From contig JASIJX010000489.1 in the NCBI GenBank assembly GCA_030049955.1, positions 1-5,135 on the forward strand: a stretch of 5,135 bases of DNA. Direction: 5' to 3'. The notes beneath the pieces are model-generated. The model searched no databases. It was not told the origin of the DNA and saw nothing but the letters and a program-made list of their open reading frames with translations. The stretch comes from Acidobacteriaceae bacterium (GTDB lineage Bacteria; Acidobacteriota; Terriglobia; Terriglobales; Acidobacteriaceae). How positions within the stretch are numbered: position 1 is the stretch's first letter; every line of letters starts with the position of its first letter. Shown one piece after another: positions 1 to 5,135 of this stretch. Both the position numbers and the translations under genes were made by a program.

Positions 1-178
1 GTACATGCACTTCATTGCCAACCGGCGCTGCGCCCAGCTAGGTATCGCGCCCGTCTTTCCTGAAACGCAGAACCCTTTCCCGTGGATGTCCGAAGCCATG
101 GATCTCAAAAAAGAGAAGAACTTTTTCGAGACGCGAGTGGTTGAGTATCAGACGGGCGGCTCGCTCGCCTGGGACTAA
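1..178 (+). CDS. nrdB: Ribonucleoside-diphosphate reductase, small (beta) subunit, C-terminal fragment
   Basis: This is the 3' end of a gene that begins upstream of the window; 58 complete codons are visible from base 2 to the TAA at 176-178. The peptide opens with [15 protein letters not shown] and continues with [20 protein letters not shown] and [14 protein letters not shown], the characteristic end of class I ribonucleotide reductase beta subunits, which carry the diiron/tyrosyl radical cofactor and make dNDPs with NrdA in the cytoplasm. In the fragment, E43 and Y49 lie six residues apart, as do E350 and Y356 of E. coli NrdB. Y356 relays the radical to the alpha subunit, so Y49 is the likely equivalent; this assignment is inferred from spacing. 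The final tail would dock onto NrdA. The metal ligands lie upstream and cannot be checked. The following gene, aroB, is unrelated and has its own promoter-like signal. Confidence 0.93.
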   Translation, partial: YMHFIANRRCAQLGIAPVFPETQNPFPWMSEAMDLKKEKNFFETRVVEYQTGGSLAWD

Positions 179-180
179 CA

Positions 181-239
181 AGTGTTTCATCGAAGGCGTT
201 CTCAGCGTGTGAGCTCGGGTCTTCTATGATGAAAGCACT
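181..239. repeat. Imperfect inverted repeat across the nrdB-aroB gap
   Basis: The left arm AGTGTTTCATC (181-191) pairs with the right arm GATGAAAGCACT (228-239) over 11 base pairs with one bulged G at 235. The 36-nt loop spans 192-227. The right arm overlaps the end of the aroB -10 box and reaches the base before the GTG start. There is no T-run after it, so it is a poor intrinsic terminator for nrdB. It could be a regulatory dyad or chance. Confidence 0.4.
225..230 (+). promoter_or_regulatory. Probable aroB -10 box (TATGAT)
   Basis: TATGAT matches the sigma-70 -10 consensus TATAAT at five of six positions. It ends 9 nt before the GTG start of aroB, so a start site about 7 nt downstream (near 237) would give a leader of about 0-3 nt. 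No good -35 is seen at normal spacing; TTCTCA at 199-204 is 20 bp away. The inference is a leaderless or near-leaderless aroB mRNA. Confidence 0.5.
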
Positions 240-1358
240 GTGCAGACGATTCGTGTAGAAACACCTTCGGCGAAATATGACGTGTACGCGGGCAGTGGAC
301 TGCTTGAGACGCTGGCCCCGCGAATGGAAAAAGTCGTCGGCCGGCTGAAGCATCCAGGCGGCCGTGCGCGTACGATCTTTGTTCTCACCTCGCCGGCCAT
401 CTGGGCACTGTGGAGCGAGCAGTTTCTAAGCTCATTTGCCGAGCCGCCCGTGGTGCTCTTTCTGCCACCGGGCGAAAAGCATAAGAACATGCGCAGCGTT
501 GAAACTCTGCTGCGCGAGATGGCTGAGGCGGGCGGCGATCGCGGCTCGCTTTTGATTGCCTTTGGCGGCGGAATCGTGGGCGACGTGGGCGGTTTCCTCG
601 CGTCGATCTTTATGCGCGGCATTCCCTACGTGCAGGTGCCCACCACGCTGCTGGCTCAGGTGGATTCGAGCGTCGGCGGTAAGGTGGGCGTCAACTTGCC
701 TGAGGGCAAGAATCTTGTCGGCAGCTTTCACCATCCGCGTGCGGTGTTTGCCGATATCGGTGTGCTGGGCACGCTGCCGGACCGCGAGTTGCGTGCAGGG
801 CTGATGGAAAGCGTGAAGGCAGGAATCATTCGCGACCGCGCGCTTGTGCGCTACATGGAAGAACACGCCGAAGCCGTGCTGGACCGTGATACCAAAGCTT
901 TGGAGAAGGTGATTGCCGCGTCGATCAAGATGAAGGCCGGCGTGGTAAACAAGGACGAGCGCGAGAGCGGCCTCAGGATGATTTTGAACTTTGGCCACAC
1001 GGTCGGGCACGCGCTCGAGCAGGCCACAGGATACAAGGCGATGCTGCATGGCGAGGCGGTGGCGTGGGGCATGGTTGCCGCTCTGTACGTCGCGCGGCGG
1101 CGGGGAACCATCAGCGCTGCCCAAATGGAGCGTCTCGAGCGGCTCATCTATCGCTATGGACCGTTGCCGGCCCTCAAACTACGCACGGCAAAAATCGTGG
1201 CGGCCACAGCAGGCGACAAGAAAAACATCGGTGGGGTGCGGCGATTCGTTTTGCCGCTGGGCATTGGCAATGCAGGCGTGGTGGAGGATGTGACGCCTGC
1301 GGAGCTGCAGCCGGCCGTGGATTACATGCTGGCGCGGGCGCACGTGGAAAGCAAGTGA
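240..1358 (+). CDS. aroB: 3-dehydroquinate synthase
   Basis: The 372-residue cytoplasmic enzyme converts DAHP to 3-dehydroquinate, the second step of the shikimate pathway to aromatic amino acids (EC 4.2.3.4), using NAD and a divalent metal. The length is normal for AroB. The N-terminal half holds the dinucleotide-binding region with [10 protein letters not shown] at 109-118, followed by [16 protein letters not shown] (133-148), an AroB hallmark. The metal ligands are present by family alignment: E190 in [10 protein letters not shown]253 in [11 protein letters not shown] and H270 in [11 protein letters not shown]193 is also conserved. The start is GTG at 240: an in-frame TGA at 210-212 and the absence of any ATG/GTG/TTG between them exclude an earlier start, and the protein begins with the usual AroB strand ([18 protein letters not shown]). 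The two ATGs at 226 and 229 are out of frame and run into a stop. No Shine-Dalgarno site is evident; the -10-like box directly upstream suggests leaderless expression. No defect is seen in key residues. Confidence 0.97.
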   Translation: MQTIRVETPSAKYDVYAGSGLLETLAPRMEKVVGRLKHPGGRARTIFVLTSPAIWALWSEQFLSSFAEPPVVLFLPPGEKHKNMRSVETLLREMAEAGGDRGSLLIAFGGGIVGDVGGFLASIFMRGIPYVQVPTTLLAQVDSSVGGKVGVNLPEGKNLVGSFHHPRAVFADIGVLGTLPDRELRAGLMESVKAGIIRDRALVRYMEEHAEAVLDRDTKALEKVIAASIKMKAGVVNKDERESGLRMILNFGHTVGHALEQATGYKAMLHGEAVAWGMVAALYVARRRGTISAAQMERLERLIYRYGPLPALKLRTAKIVAATAGDKKNIGGVRRFVLPLGIGNAGVVEDVTPAELQPAVDYMLARAHVESK

Positions 1359-1390
1359 GTCAACGGGTCGCCAGATCAGCGCGGTCGGGC

Positions 1391-1413
1391 CGGCCGGTTA
1401 TTGGCTCCGGCCG
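1391..1413 (+). terminator. GC hairpin after aroB, weak terminator candidate
   Basis: CGGCCGG (1391-1397) pairs perfectly with CCGGCCG (1407-1413) around a 9-nt loop, 33 nt after the aroB stop. There is no following T-run (the next bases are CCATCAATCG), so it does not meet the classical intrinsic terminator pattern. It could aid Rho-independent pausing, or be incidental in GC-rich DNA. It sits just upstream of the MFS -10 box. Confidence 0.3.
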
Positions 1414-1423
1414 CCATCAATCG

Positions 1424-1432
1424 TGCTAAAGT
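1424..1432 (+). promoter_or_regulatory. Probable extended -10 of the MFS gene (TGC TAAAGT)
   Basis: TGC followed by TAAAGT forms an extended -10 element (hexamer four of six to TATAAT, with the TGN extension). TTGGCT at 1401-1406 is a four-of-six -35 but lies 20 bp away, longer than usual. The hexamer ends 9 nt before the ATG at 1442, giving a predicted leader of about 0-3 nt. The hexamer itself contains a TAA in frame with the gene, so translation cannot start further upstream. Confidence 0.45.
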
Positions 1433-1441
1433 TGTACCCCG

Positions 1442-2779
1442 ATGCCCGTCGCCATCCCTGTCCAGCGCCGCATCCGCATCCGTTTCTTCCTGTGCTCCTG
1501 GCTTTTTGTCCTCAGCGCTTTCTCTTTTATTGATCGCACCAGCGTCTCCATTGCCGGACCCGCACTGATTGCGCAGTTCGGCATCGGCGACCAGCAGCTC
1601 GGCTGGATCGCCTCTGCCTTCCTCGTCGGCTATGCCAGCTTCCAGCTTCCCGCGGGCGTGCTCGCGGTGCGCCTTGGTCCGCGCCGTGTGATCGCTTTCG
1701 GCGTTCTCGTCTGGGCTATCTGCAATATCTGCACCGCGCTGCTGCCTGCTGGCTTTCCAAGCGCTGTTCTGCTGCTCATCGCCGTGCGCTGTGCACTCGG
1801 CGTTGCTGAAGCCGTAATCTATCCCTCCGCCAACCAGTTCGTTGCCCACTGGGTGCCGCAGAAGGAGCGCGGCTTTGTCAACGGCCTCATTTTCGCCGGC
1901 GTGGGCGCAGGCAGCGGCCTCACGCCTCCGCTTCTCACTTGGATCATCCTCCGCTTCAACTGGCGCGCCGCCTTTTGGTTCGACGCCGCGCTCGGCCTCA
2001 CCGGCGCCGCCATCTGGTGGACCATCGCACGCGACAGGCCGGAACACCATCCCGCTGTCACCGCCGCAGAACGCGACGAGATCGCCGCCGGCCTCACCTC
2101 ATTTTCCGCTCCGCCCTCGCAGCGCGTCTTAAAACGAATCTCGAACAAGGCTGAAGATCGGATCGAAGACCGCAGGATCAGCTGGCGCGCCATCTTCTCC
2201 CGTATCGACCTCGTCGCCCTCATGCTCAGCTACTTCGCCTACGGCTACACATCCTGGATCTTTTTCAGTTGGTTTTATCTCTATATGGCGCAAGCCCGCG
2301 GCCTTGATCTCCACACCAGCGCCTTATTCACCATGCTGCCATTCCTGTGCATGACGGTCTTCTGCCTGGCTGGCGGGTTCGTGTCGGATCGCCTGACCCG
2401 CGCCGTTGGCCTCAGGGCCGGCCGTTGCTGGCTTGCCTTCGCCGCCATGCTCGCAACCGGCGTCTTCCTCCTTGCCGGTTCGCGCGTGCACGCCGCCTTC
2501 ACTGCTGCCGTCCTGCTCGCCCTCGGGGCCGGATGCCTCTACTTCTCGCAAAGTTCGTTCTGGTCGGTCTCCACTGAGCTGGCCGGCAACAACTCCGGCG
2601 TCTTCTCGGCGCTGGTCAACATGAGCTGCCAGATCGGGGCGGCGCTCACGGCTTCATTTACCCCATGGCTCGCCCTGCACTTTAACTGGAAAATGCCGTT
2701 CACCGTCGCCGCAGCGTTCGTCTTCGTCGGCGCCTTGTCCTGGATGCTTGTGCATCCCGAGCGCCCGCTCGAAATCTAA
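1442..2779 (+). CDS. MFS transporter, anion:cation symporter (ACS)-like
   Basis: This 445-residue inner-membrane protein has about 12 hydrophobic segments in two halves (roughly residues 14-192 and 255-437) joined by a charged cytoplasmic loop. Features typical of the ACS branch (hexuronate, galactonate, glucarate and related carriers) are visible: DRTSVSIAGP in TM1 (31-40), QLPAG (68-72), G120/E123/P128 with W137 and P139, then ERG (142-144), NWRAAFW (173-179) and the linker RDRPEHHPAVTAAERDEI (197-214). The loop-2 motif A reads GVLAVRLGPRR (72-82), with Val76 where most relatives have Asp; the matching C-half motif GGFVSDRL keeps D316. The substrate cannot be read from sequence. Lying 109 nt before a secreted fucosidase on the same strand, it may import L-fucose or a derived or co-occurring sugar acid (inference). 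The ATG at 1442 is the first start after an in-frame TAA (1427-1429). Leucine codons favour CTC over CTG, unlike aroB and hemY. Confidence 0.88.
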   Translation: MPVAIPVQRRIRIRFFLCSWLFVLSAFSFIDRTSVSIAGPALIAQFGIGDQQLGWIASAFLVGYASFQLPAGVLAVRLGPRRVIAFGVLVWAICNICTALLPAGFPSAVLLLIAVRCALGVAEAVIYPSANQFVAHWVPQKERGFVNGLIFAGVGAGSGLTPPLLTWIILRFNWRAAFWFDAALGLTGAAIWWTIARDRPEHHPAVTAAERDEIAAGLTSFSAPPSQRVLKRISNKAEDRIEDRRISWRAIFSRIDLVALMLSYFAYGYTSWIFFSWFYLYMAQARGLDLHTSALFTMLPFLCMTVFCLAGGFVSDRLTRAVGLRAGRCWLAFAAMLATGVFLLAGSRVHAAFTAAVLLALGAGCLYFSQSSFWSVSTELAGNNSGVFSALVNMSCQIGAALTASFTPWLALHFNWKMPFTVAAAFVFVGALSWMLVHPERPLEI

Positions 2780-2796
2780 TCCGCCCAAGCCAGGGC

Positions 2797-2824
2797 CTGC
2801 CGTTCCTGTTCCGTCTGCTATAGT
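2797..2824 (+). promoter_or_regulatory. Probable fucosidase promoter (extended -10 TGC TATAGT)
   Basis: TATAGT at 2819-2824 matches TATAAT at five of six positions and is preceded by TGC, an extended -10. A weak -35 candidate, CTGCCG (2797-2802, three of six), lies 16 bp upstream. A start near 2831 would give a leader of about 58 nt. The promoter lies entirely in the gap after the MFS stop, so the fucosidase can be transcribed on its own as well as by read-through. Confidence 0.55.
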
Positions 2825-2878
2825 GGCTCCTTGCAAAATCAACCTTCATTCCCAACCCACGTACGCGAACCCGCGCAT

Positions 2879-2883
2879 GGAGG
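2879..2883 (+). promoter_or_regulatory. Shine-Dalgarno site deciding the fucosidase start
   Basis: GGAGG lies 5 nt before the ATG at 2889. The alternative ATG at 2877 overlaps this site and has no purine-rich site of its own, so 2889 is the preferred start. This is the only strong Shine-Dalgarno site before a gene start in the window. Confidence 0.7.
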
Positions 2884-2888
2884 CGCAG

Positions 2889-4310
2889 ATGAACGGTATC
2901 GAAAATTCCCGCCGGGACTTTCTCAAACAATTTGGAGCAGCCGGCGCAGCCGCAATGGCCGCCGCAGGCATCGATTCTCTTCCCATCCATGCGCAGGATC
3001 AGCCCGCGCCGCAAGCGCCCACGCCTACTGATCTGCGCCAGGCAGCCACTCGCGCCCAGCGCATGCAGTGGTGGCACCAGGCAAAGTTCGGCATGTTCAT
3101 CCACTGGGGCCTTTACAGCGTCATCGGCCAGCATGAGTGGGCAAAGGAACAGGAAGGCGTTCCACTGCTGCAATACGAGTTGCTCGCGAAGCATTTCAAG
3201 CCCAAACCCAACGCCGCACGCGAATGGGCGCGCCTTGCCCGCCGCGCCGGCCAGAAGTACATGGTGATGACCACCAAGCATCACGAAGGCTTCTGCATGT
3301 GGGACACAAAGCTCACCGACTACAACGCCGCGCAGCAGGGACCCGGCCGCGATCTTGTCCGCGAGTTCGTGGAGGCCGCACGCGCCGAAGGCTTGCACGT
3401 GGGCTTCTATTACTCGCTCATGGACTGGCATCACCCCGACGGCGCCATCTGCAAAACCGACGAGGCTGCCCGCCGCCGTTTCGTCGACTACACCCACGGC
3501 CTGATCCGTGAGCTGATGACCAACTACGGCAAGATCGATGTTCTCTGGTACGACGTGGCCTGGCCGCTCAACGCCGAGCAGTGGGAGTCCGAGCGCATGA
3601 ACGAAATGGTCTTCTCGTTGCAGCCCGACATCATCGTCAACAACCGAAACCGGCTCGACGGCGATTTCGCCACGCCCGAGCAGCACATCCAGGCATCTGA
3701 AGCCGGTCGCGCGTGGGAGACTTGCATGACCCTGAACGACAGTTGGGGATTCAACCGCGGAGACGACGCCTGGAAGACGCCCAAACTGATTGTCGACAAC
3801 CTGGCCACCTGCGCGCGCGGCGGCGGCAATTACCTGCTCAACATCGGCCCCGAGCCTGATGGCTCCGTGCCGCCGCCCAGCGTCGAGATTCTCGACCAGG
3901 TCGGCCGCTGGCTCGATACCAACGGAGAAGCCATCTACGGCACCGAGCGTGGCGACCTGCAGGTCAATGACAACTCGAACTTCACCCGCCGCGGCAACAC
4001 GCTTTACATCCACACTCACTTCTGGCCCGGCCACACGCCCGCTGCCGAGTGGCTCAGCTTCTATCAGCCGGAGGTGGTAGTCGCCATCGGCGGCCTTAAG
4101 CCCAAAGCTCTCTCCGCGCGGCTGCTCAAAACCGGCCAAAAGGTCGAGTTTACGCAGGACGAATTCACACTGCGCCTTACCGGGTTGCCCATGCAAGCGC
4201 CCGATCAGCCGGCAACGGTGATTGAAGTGGAGTGCGACGGCGAGCCGGTTGTGAACCACGAAGCCATGCGCCCGCTCTGGCCGCGCAACAAGGTTGGCAT
4301 CAGCGTTTAA
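2889..4310 (+). CDS. Tat-exported alpha-L-fucosidase, glycoside hydrolase family 29
   Basis: This 473-residue enzyme is predicted to hydrolyse terminal alpha-L-fucose from glycans (EC 3.2.1.51) outside the cytoplasm. The N-terminus carries a perfect twin-arginine motif SRRDFLK (7-13), an Ala/Gly-rich hydrophobic stretch (14-33) and a likely cleavage after IHA (A35). The GH29 catalytic barrel follows: KFGMFIHWGLYS (66-77, H72), TTKHHEGF (128-135, H131/H132), FYYSLMDWHHPDG (173-185), and IDVLWYDVAW (216-225), in which D222 matches the catalytic nucleophile (D224 of Thermotoga maritima fucosidase, W220 likewise). R253 is a likely substrate contact. The acid/base is less certain: E264 in TPEQ fits by spacing, E277 in AWETC is the alternative. 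WETCMTLNDSWGFNR (276-290) and GGGNYLLNIGPEPDG (311-325) are further family hallmarks. The remaining C-terminal part is probably the usual beta-sandwich. Start at 2889 is set by GGAGG; 2877 would add four residues. The frame is open further upstream into the MFS gene, but a start there would bury the Tat signal. Confidence 0.95.
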   Translation: MNGIENSRRDFLKQFGAAGAAAMAAAGIDSLPIHAQDQPAPQAPTPTDLRQAATRAQRMQWWHQAKFGMFIHWGLYSVIGQHEWAKEQEGVPLLQYELLAKHFKPKPNAAREWARLARRAGQKYMVMTTKHHEGFCMWDTKLTDYNAAQQGPGRDLVREFVEAARAEGLHVGFYYSLMDWHHPDGAICKTDEAARRRFVDYTHGLIRELMTNYGKIDVLWYDVAWPLNAEQWESERMNEMVFSLQPDIIVNNRNRLDGDFATPEQHIQASEAGRAWETCMTLNDSWGFNRGDDAWKTPKLIVDNLATCARGGGNYLLNIGPEPDGSVPPPSVEILDQVGRWLDTNGEAIYGTERGDLQVNDNSNFTRRGNTLYIHTHFWPGHTPAAEWLSFYQPEVVVAIGGLKPKALSARLLKTGQKVEFTQDEFTLRLTGLPMQAPDQPATVIEVECDGEPVVNHEAMRPLWPRNKVGISV

Positions 4311-4365
4311 CCGCAAGGCCGGCTCCAACGCGGGCGTACGGCTCCGGAGAACACAAAAGCATCGC

Positions 4366-4409
4366 GCGGCGCAGGCAGAACCATTGCGCCGCCCCGGCTT
4401 CGTGCCTGC
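4366..4409 (+). terminator. Two mutually exclusive hairpins after the fucosidase gene
   Basis: Hairpin A pairs GCGGCGCA (4366-4373) with TGCGCCGC (4385-4392), 8 bp with an 11-nt loop. Hairpin B pairs GCAGGCA (4371-4377) with TGCCTGC (4403-4409), 7 bp, followed by TGTTTAAGG. They share bases 4371-4373 and cannot fully form together. B is followed by only a short T-run, so either is at best a weak terminator for the fucosidase gene. Confidence 0.35.
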
Positions 4410-4474
4410 TGTTTAAGGCGATGGGACCGATTCCAGATGTGACTCAATTCACAAGATCCCTCGATCGGCAGGGG

Positions 4475-4488
4475 CATCTTTAAAGATG
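4475..4488. promoter_or_regulatory. Perfect 14-bp palindrome, candidate hemY operator
   Basis: CATCTTTAAAGATG is a perfect dyad centred between 4481 and 4482. It ends one base before the GATAAT -10 box of hemY, so it would occupy the promoter spacer (about -27 to -14 relative to a start near 4502). A dimeric regulator bound here would directly affect RNA polymerase. The binding protein is unknown. The short loopless form favours DNA binding over an RNA hairpin. Confidence 0.45.
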
Positions 4489-4489
4489 G

Positions 4490-4495
4490 GATAAT
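4490..4495 (+). promoter_or_regulatory. Probable hemY -10 box (GATAAT)
   Basis: GATAAT matches TATAAT at five of six positions and ends 8 nt before the ATG at 4504, predicting a leader of only about 0-2 nt. No convincing -35 exists at 16-18 bp; TTCACA at 4448-4453 is a good hexamer but too far away. The absence of a -35 and the palindrome in the spacer fit an activator-dependent or otherwise regulated promoter (inference). Confidence 0.5.
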
Positions 4496-4503
4496 TAGCT
4501 TGA

Positions 4504-5135
4504 ATGCGCATCGGAATCATCGGCGGCGGCATTGCAGGGCTCGCTGCTGCGTACGAATTGGAGAATGCGCGCGCGGATGGCCGGTCCGTCGAGTATACGC
4601 TGTATGAGGCGCGGCCGCGGCTAGGCGGAACGCTGGCCTCGCAGATTGTGGACGGAGCAGTGCTCGAGCAGGGCCCCGATTCATTCCTCACCGAAAAGTC
4701 GGCAGCTTCTGAGCTGTGCCGCGAACTGGGCCTGGGCGCGGAGCTGATCCCGTCCAACGATTCCGCGCGCAAGACGCACATCGTAGTGAAGAACCGGATG
4801 GTCCCGCTGCCTGACGGGTTGATGTTCCTCGTTCCGACCCGTCTGTGGCCGACGGCGACAACTCGGTTGTTCAGCTTGCGCACAAAAATCCGCATGGGTC
4901 TCGAACTGCTGCATCCGCCGCGAACCGGCGAAGGCGATGAGTCCGTGGCCGCGCTGGTGGAGCGGCATTACGGCGCCGAGGCCGTGGACCGGCTCGCGGA
5001 TCCGCTGCTCAGCGGAATCTACGGCGGAGATGCGACCGAATTGAGCGCGCGCACAGTGCTGCCCCGGCTGGTGGAAATGGAGCGGACCTACGGATCGCTT
5101 ACCCGCGGCATGCTGGCAGCGCATCGCAAGTTGCG
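4504..5135 (+). CDS. hemY: Oxygen-dependent protoporphyrinogen/coproporphyrinogen oxidase (HemY type), N-terminal part
   Basis: The first 210 codons of a FAD-dependent oxidase run off the window end; the family is usually about 450-480 residues, so a little under half is seen. The protein begins MRIGIIGGGIAGLAAAYELE, a Rossmann FAD-binding GxGxxG (7-12), with E35 in LYEARPRLGG (33-42) as the expected ribose-binding acid. LEQGPDSFLTEK (54-65), RMVPLPDG (98-105), and DRLADPLLSGIYGGD (162-176) are typical of HemY/HemG-type oxidases. The enzyme oxidises protoporphyrinogen IX to protoporphyrin IX (EC 1.3.3.4) or, in the coproporphyrin-dependent route, coproporphyrinogen III (CgoX, EC 1.3.3.15); the visible part does not decide between them. 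The start is fixed: an in-frame TGA (4501-4503) directly abuts the ATG. No Shine-Dalgarno site is present, and a -10-like box and palindrome lie just upstream. CTG is the preferred Leu codon, as in aroB. Confidence 0.93.
   Translation, partial: MRIGIIGGGIAGLAAAYELENARADGRSVEYTLYEARPRLGGTLASQIVDGAVLEQGPDSFLTEKSAASELCRELGLGAELIPSNDSARKTHIVVKNRMVPLPDGLMFLVPTRLWPTATTRLFSLRTKIRMGLELLHPPRTGEGDESVAALVERHYGAEAVDRLADPLLSGIYGGDATELSARTVLPRLVEMERTYGSLTRGMLAAHRKL

Noticed and set aside
226..258. Tandem ATGs at 226 and 229 as the aroB start
   Set aside because: Both are in another frame from aroB and reach a TAG (256-258) after nine to ten codons; the GTG at 240 opens the true AroB frame.
432..1124. A 230-codon minus-strand open frame opposite aroB
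   Set aside because: Its His/Arg/Ala-rich product matches no known protein, and it is entirely antisense to an intact aroB.
1376..2050. A 224-codon minus-strand open frame opposite the MFS gene
   Set aside because: The product is extremely rich in Glu, Asp, Ala, Arg and Gly, as expected from the complement of a GC-rich membrane protein gene; there is no start signal or family match.
2748..2888. Upstream extension of the fucosidase frame into the end of the MFS gene
   Set aside because: The added residues have no family character, would place the Tat signal internally, and the GGAGG site at 2879-2883 points to the ATG at 2889. The predicted promoter also lies downstream of 2748.
2700..4328. 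A 542-codon open frame on the minus strand, opposite the fucosidase gene
   Set aside because: It lies fully antisense to a clear GH29 enzyme, its product resembles no family I know and is low-complexity in Val/Ala/Gly/Asp/Arg, and long antisense frames are common opposite GC-rich genes. The plus-strand gene has all catalytic motifs.
4421..4483. A 20-codon open frame (ATG to TAA) before hemY as a possible leader peptide
   Set aside because: The upstream AAGG is only about 2 nt from the ATG, the peptide has no run of diagnostic residues, and it lies upstream of the predicted hemY promoter. It is too short to distinguish from chance.

Overview
The window is a GC-rich bacterial chromosomal segment in which every recognisable gene is on the + strand. 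It holds four gene bodies and the tail of a fifth. In order they are the C-terminus of a class I ribonucleotide reductase small subunit (nrdB), a complete 3-dehydroquinate synthase (aroB), a complete MFS transporter of the anion:cation symporter type, a complete Tat-exported GH29 alpha-L-fucosidase, and the first 210 codons of a HemY-type protoporphyrinogen/coproporphyrinogen oxidase. The mix of housekeeping genes with a Tat-secreted glycosidase and a sugar-acid-type transporter, plus the style of the proteins and promoters, resembles Acidobacteriota (Terriglobia). That placement is an inference from memory of the families, not a search result.

Layout: nrdB tail (1-178), a 61-nt gap with an inverted repeat and a -10 box, aroB (240-1358), an 83-nt gap with a GC hairpin and an extended -10 box, the MFS gene (1442-2779), a 109-nt gap with an extended -10 and a Shine-Dalgarno site, the GH29 gene (2889-4310), a 193-nt gap with overlapping hairpins, a perfect 14-bp palindrome and a -10 box, then hemY (4504 to the window end).

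Functionally, nrdB (dNTP supply), aroB (shikimate pathway) and hemY (heme synthesis) are unrelated core genes, each apparently with its own promoter. The MFS and fucosidase genes look like a small glycan-use pair: the enzyme would release L-fucose in the periplasm, and the transporter may import the product or a related sugar acid.

The most notable signal is in how the genes start. For aroB, the MFS gene and hemY, a -10-like hexamer ends only 8 or 9 nt before the start codon. An in-frame stop lies close upstream in each case, so the start cannot be moved far upstream, and there is no room for a normal leader with a Shine-Dalgarno site. This predicts leaderless or near-leaderless mRNAs. The fucosidase differs: it has a predicted leader of about 58 nt and a clear GGAGG site. 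A perfect palindrome just upstream of the hemY -10 box is a candidate operator. I see no CRISPR array, tRNA, rRNA, insertion sequence or clearly novel multi-gene system here.
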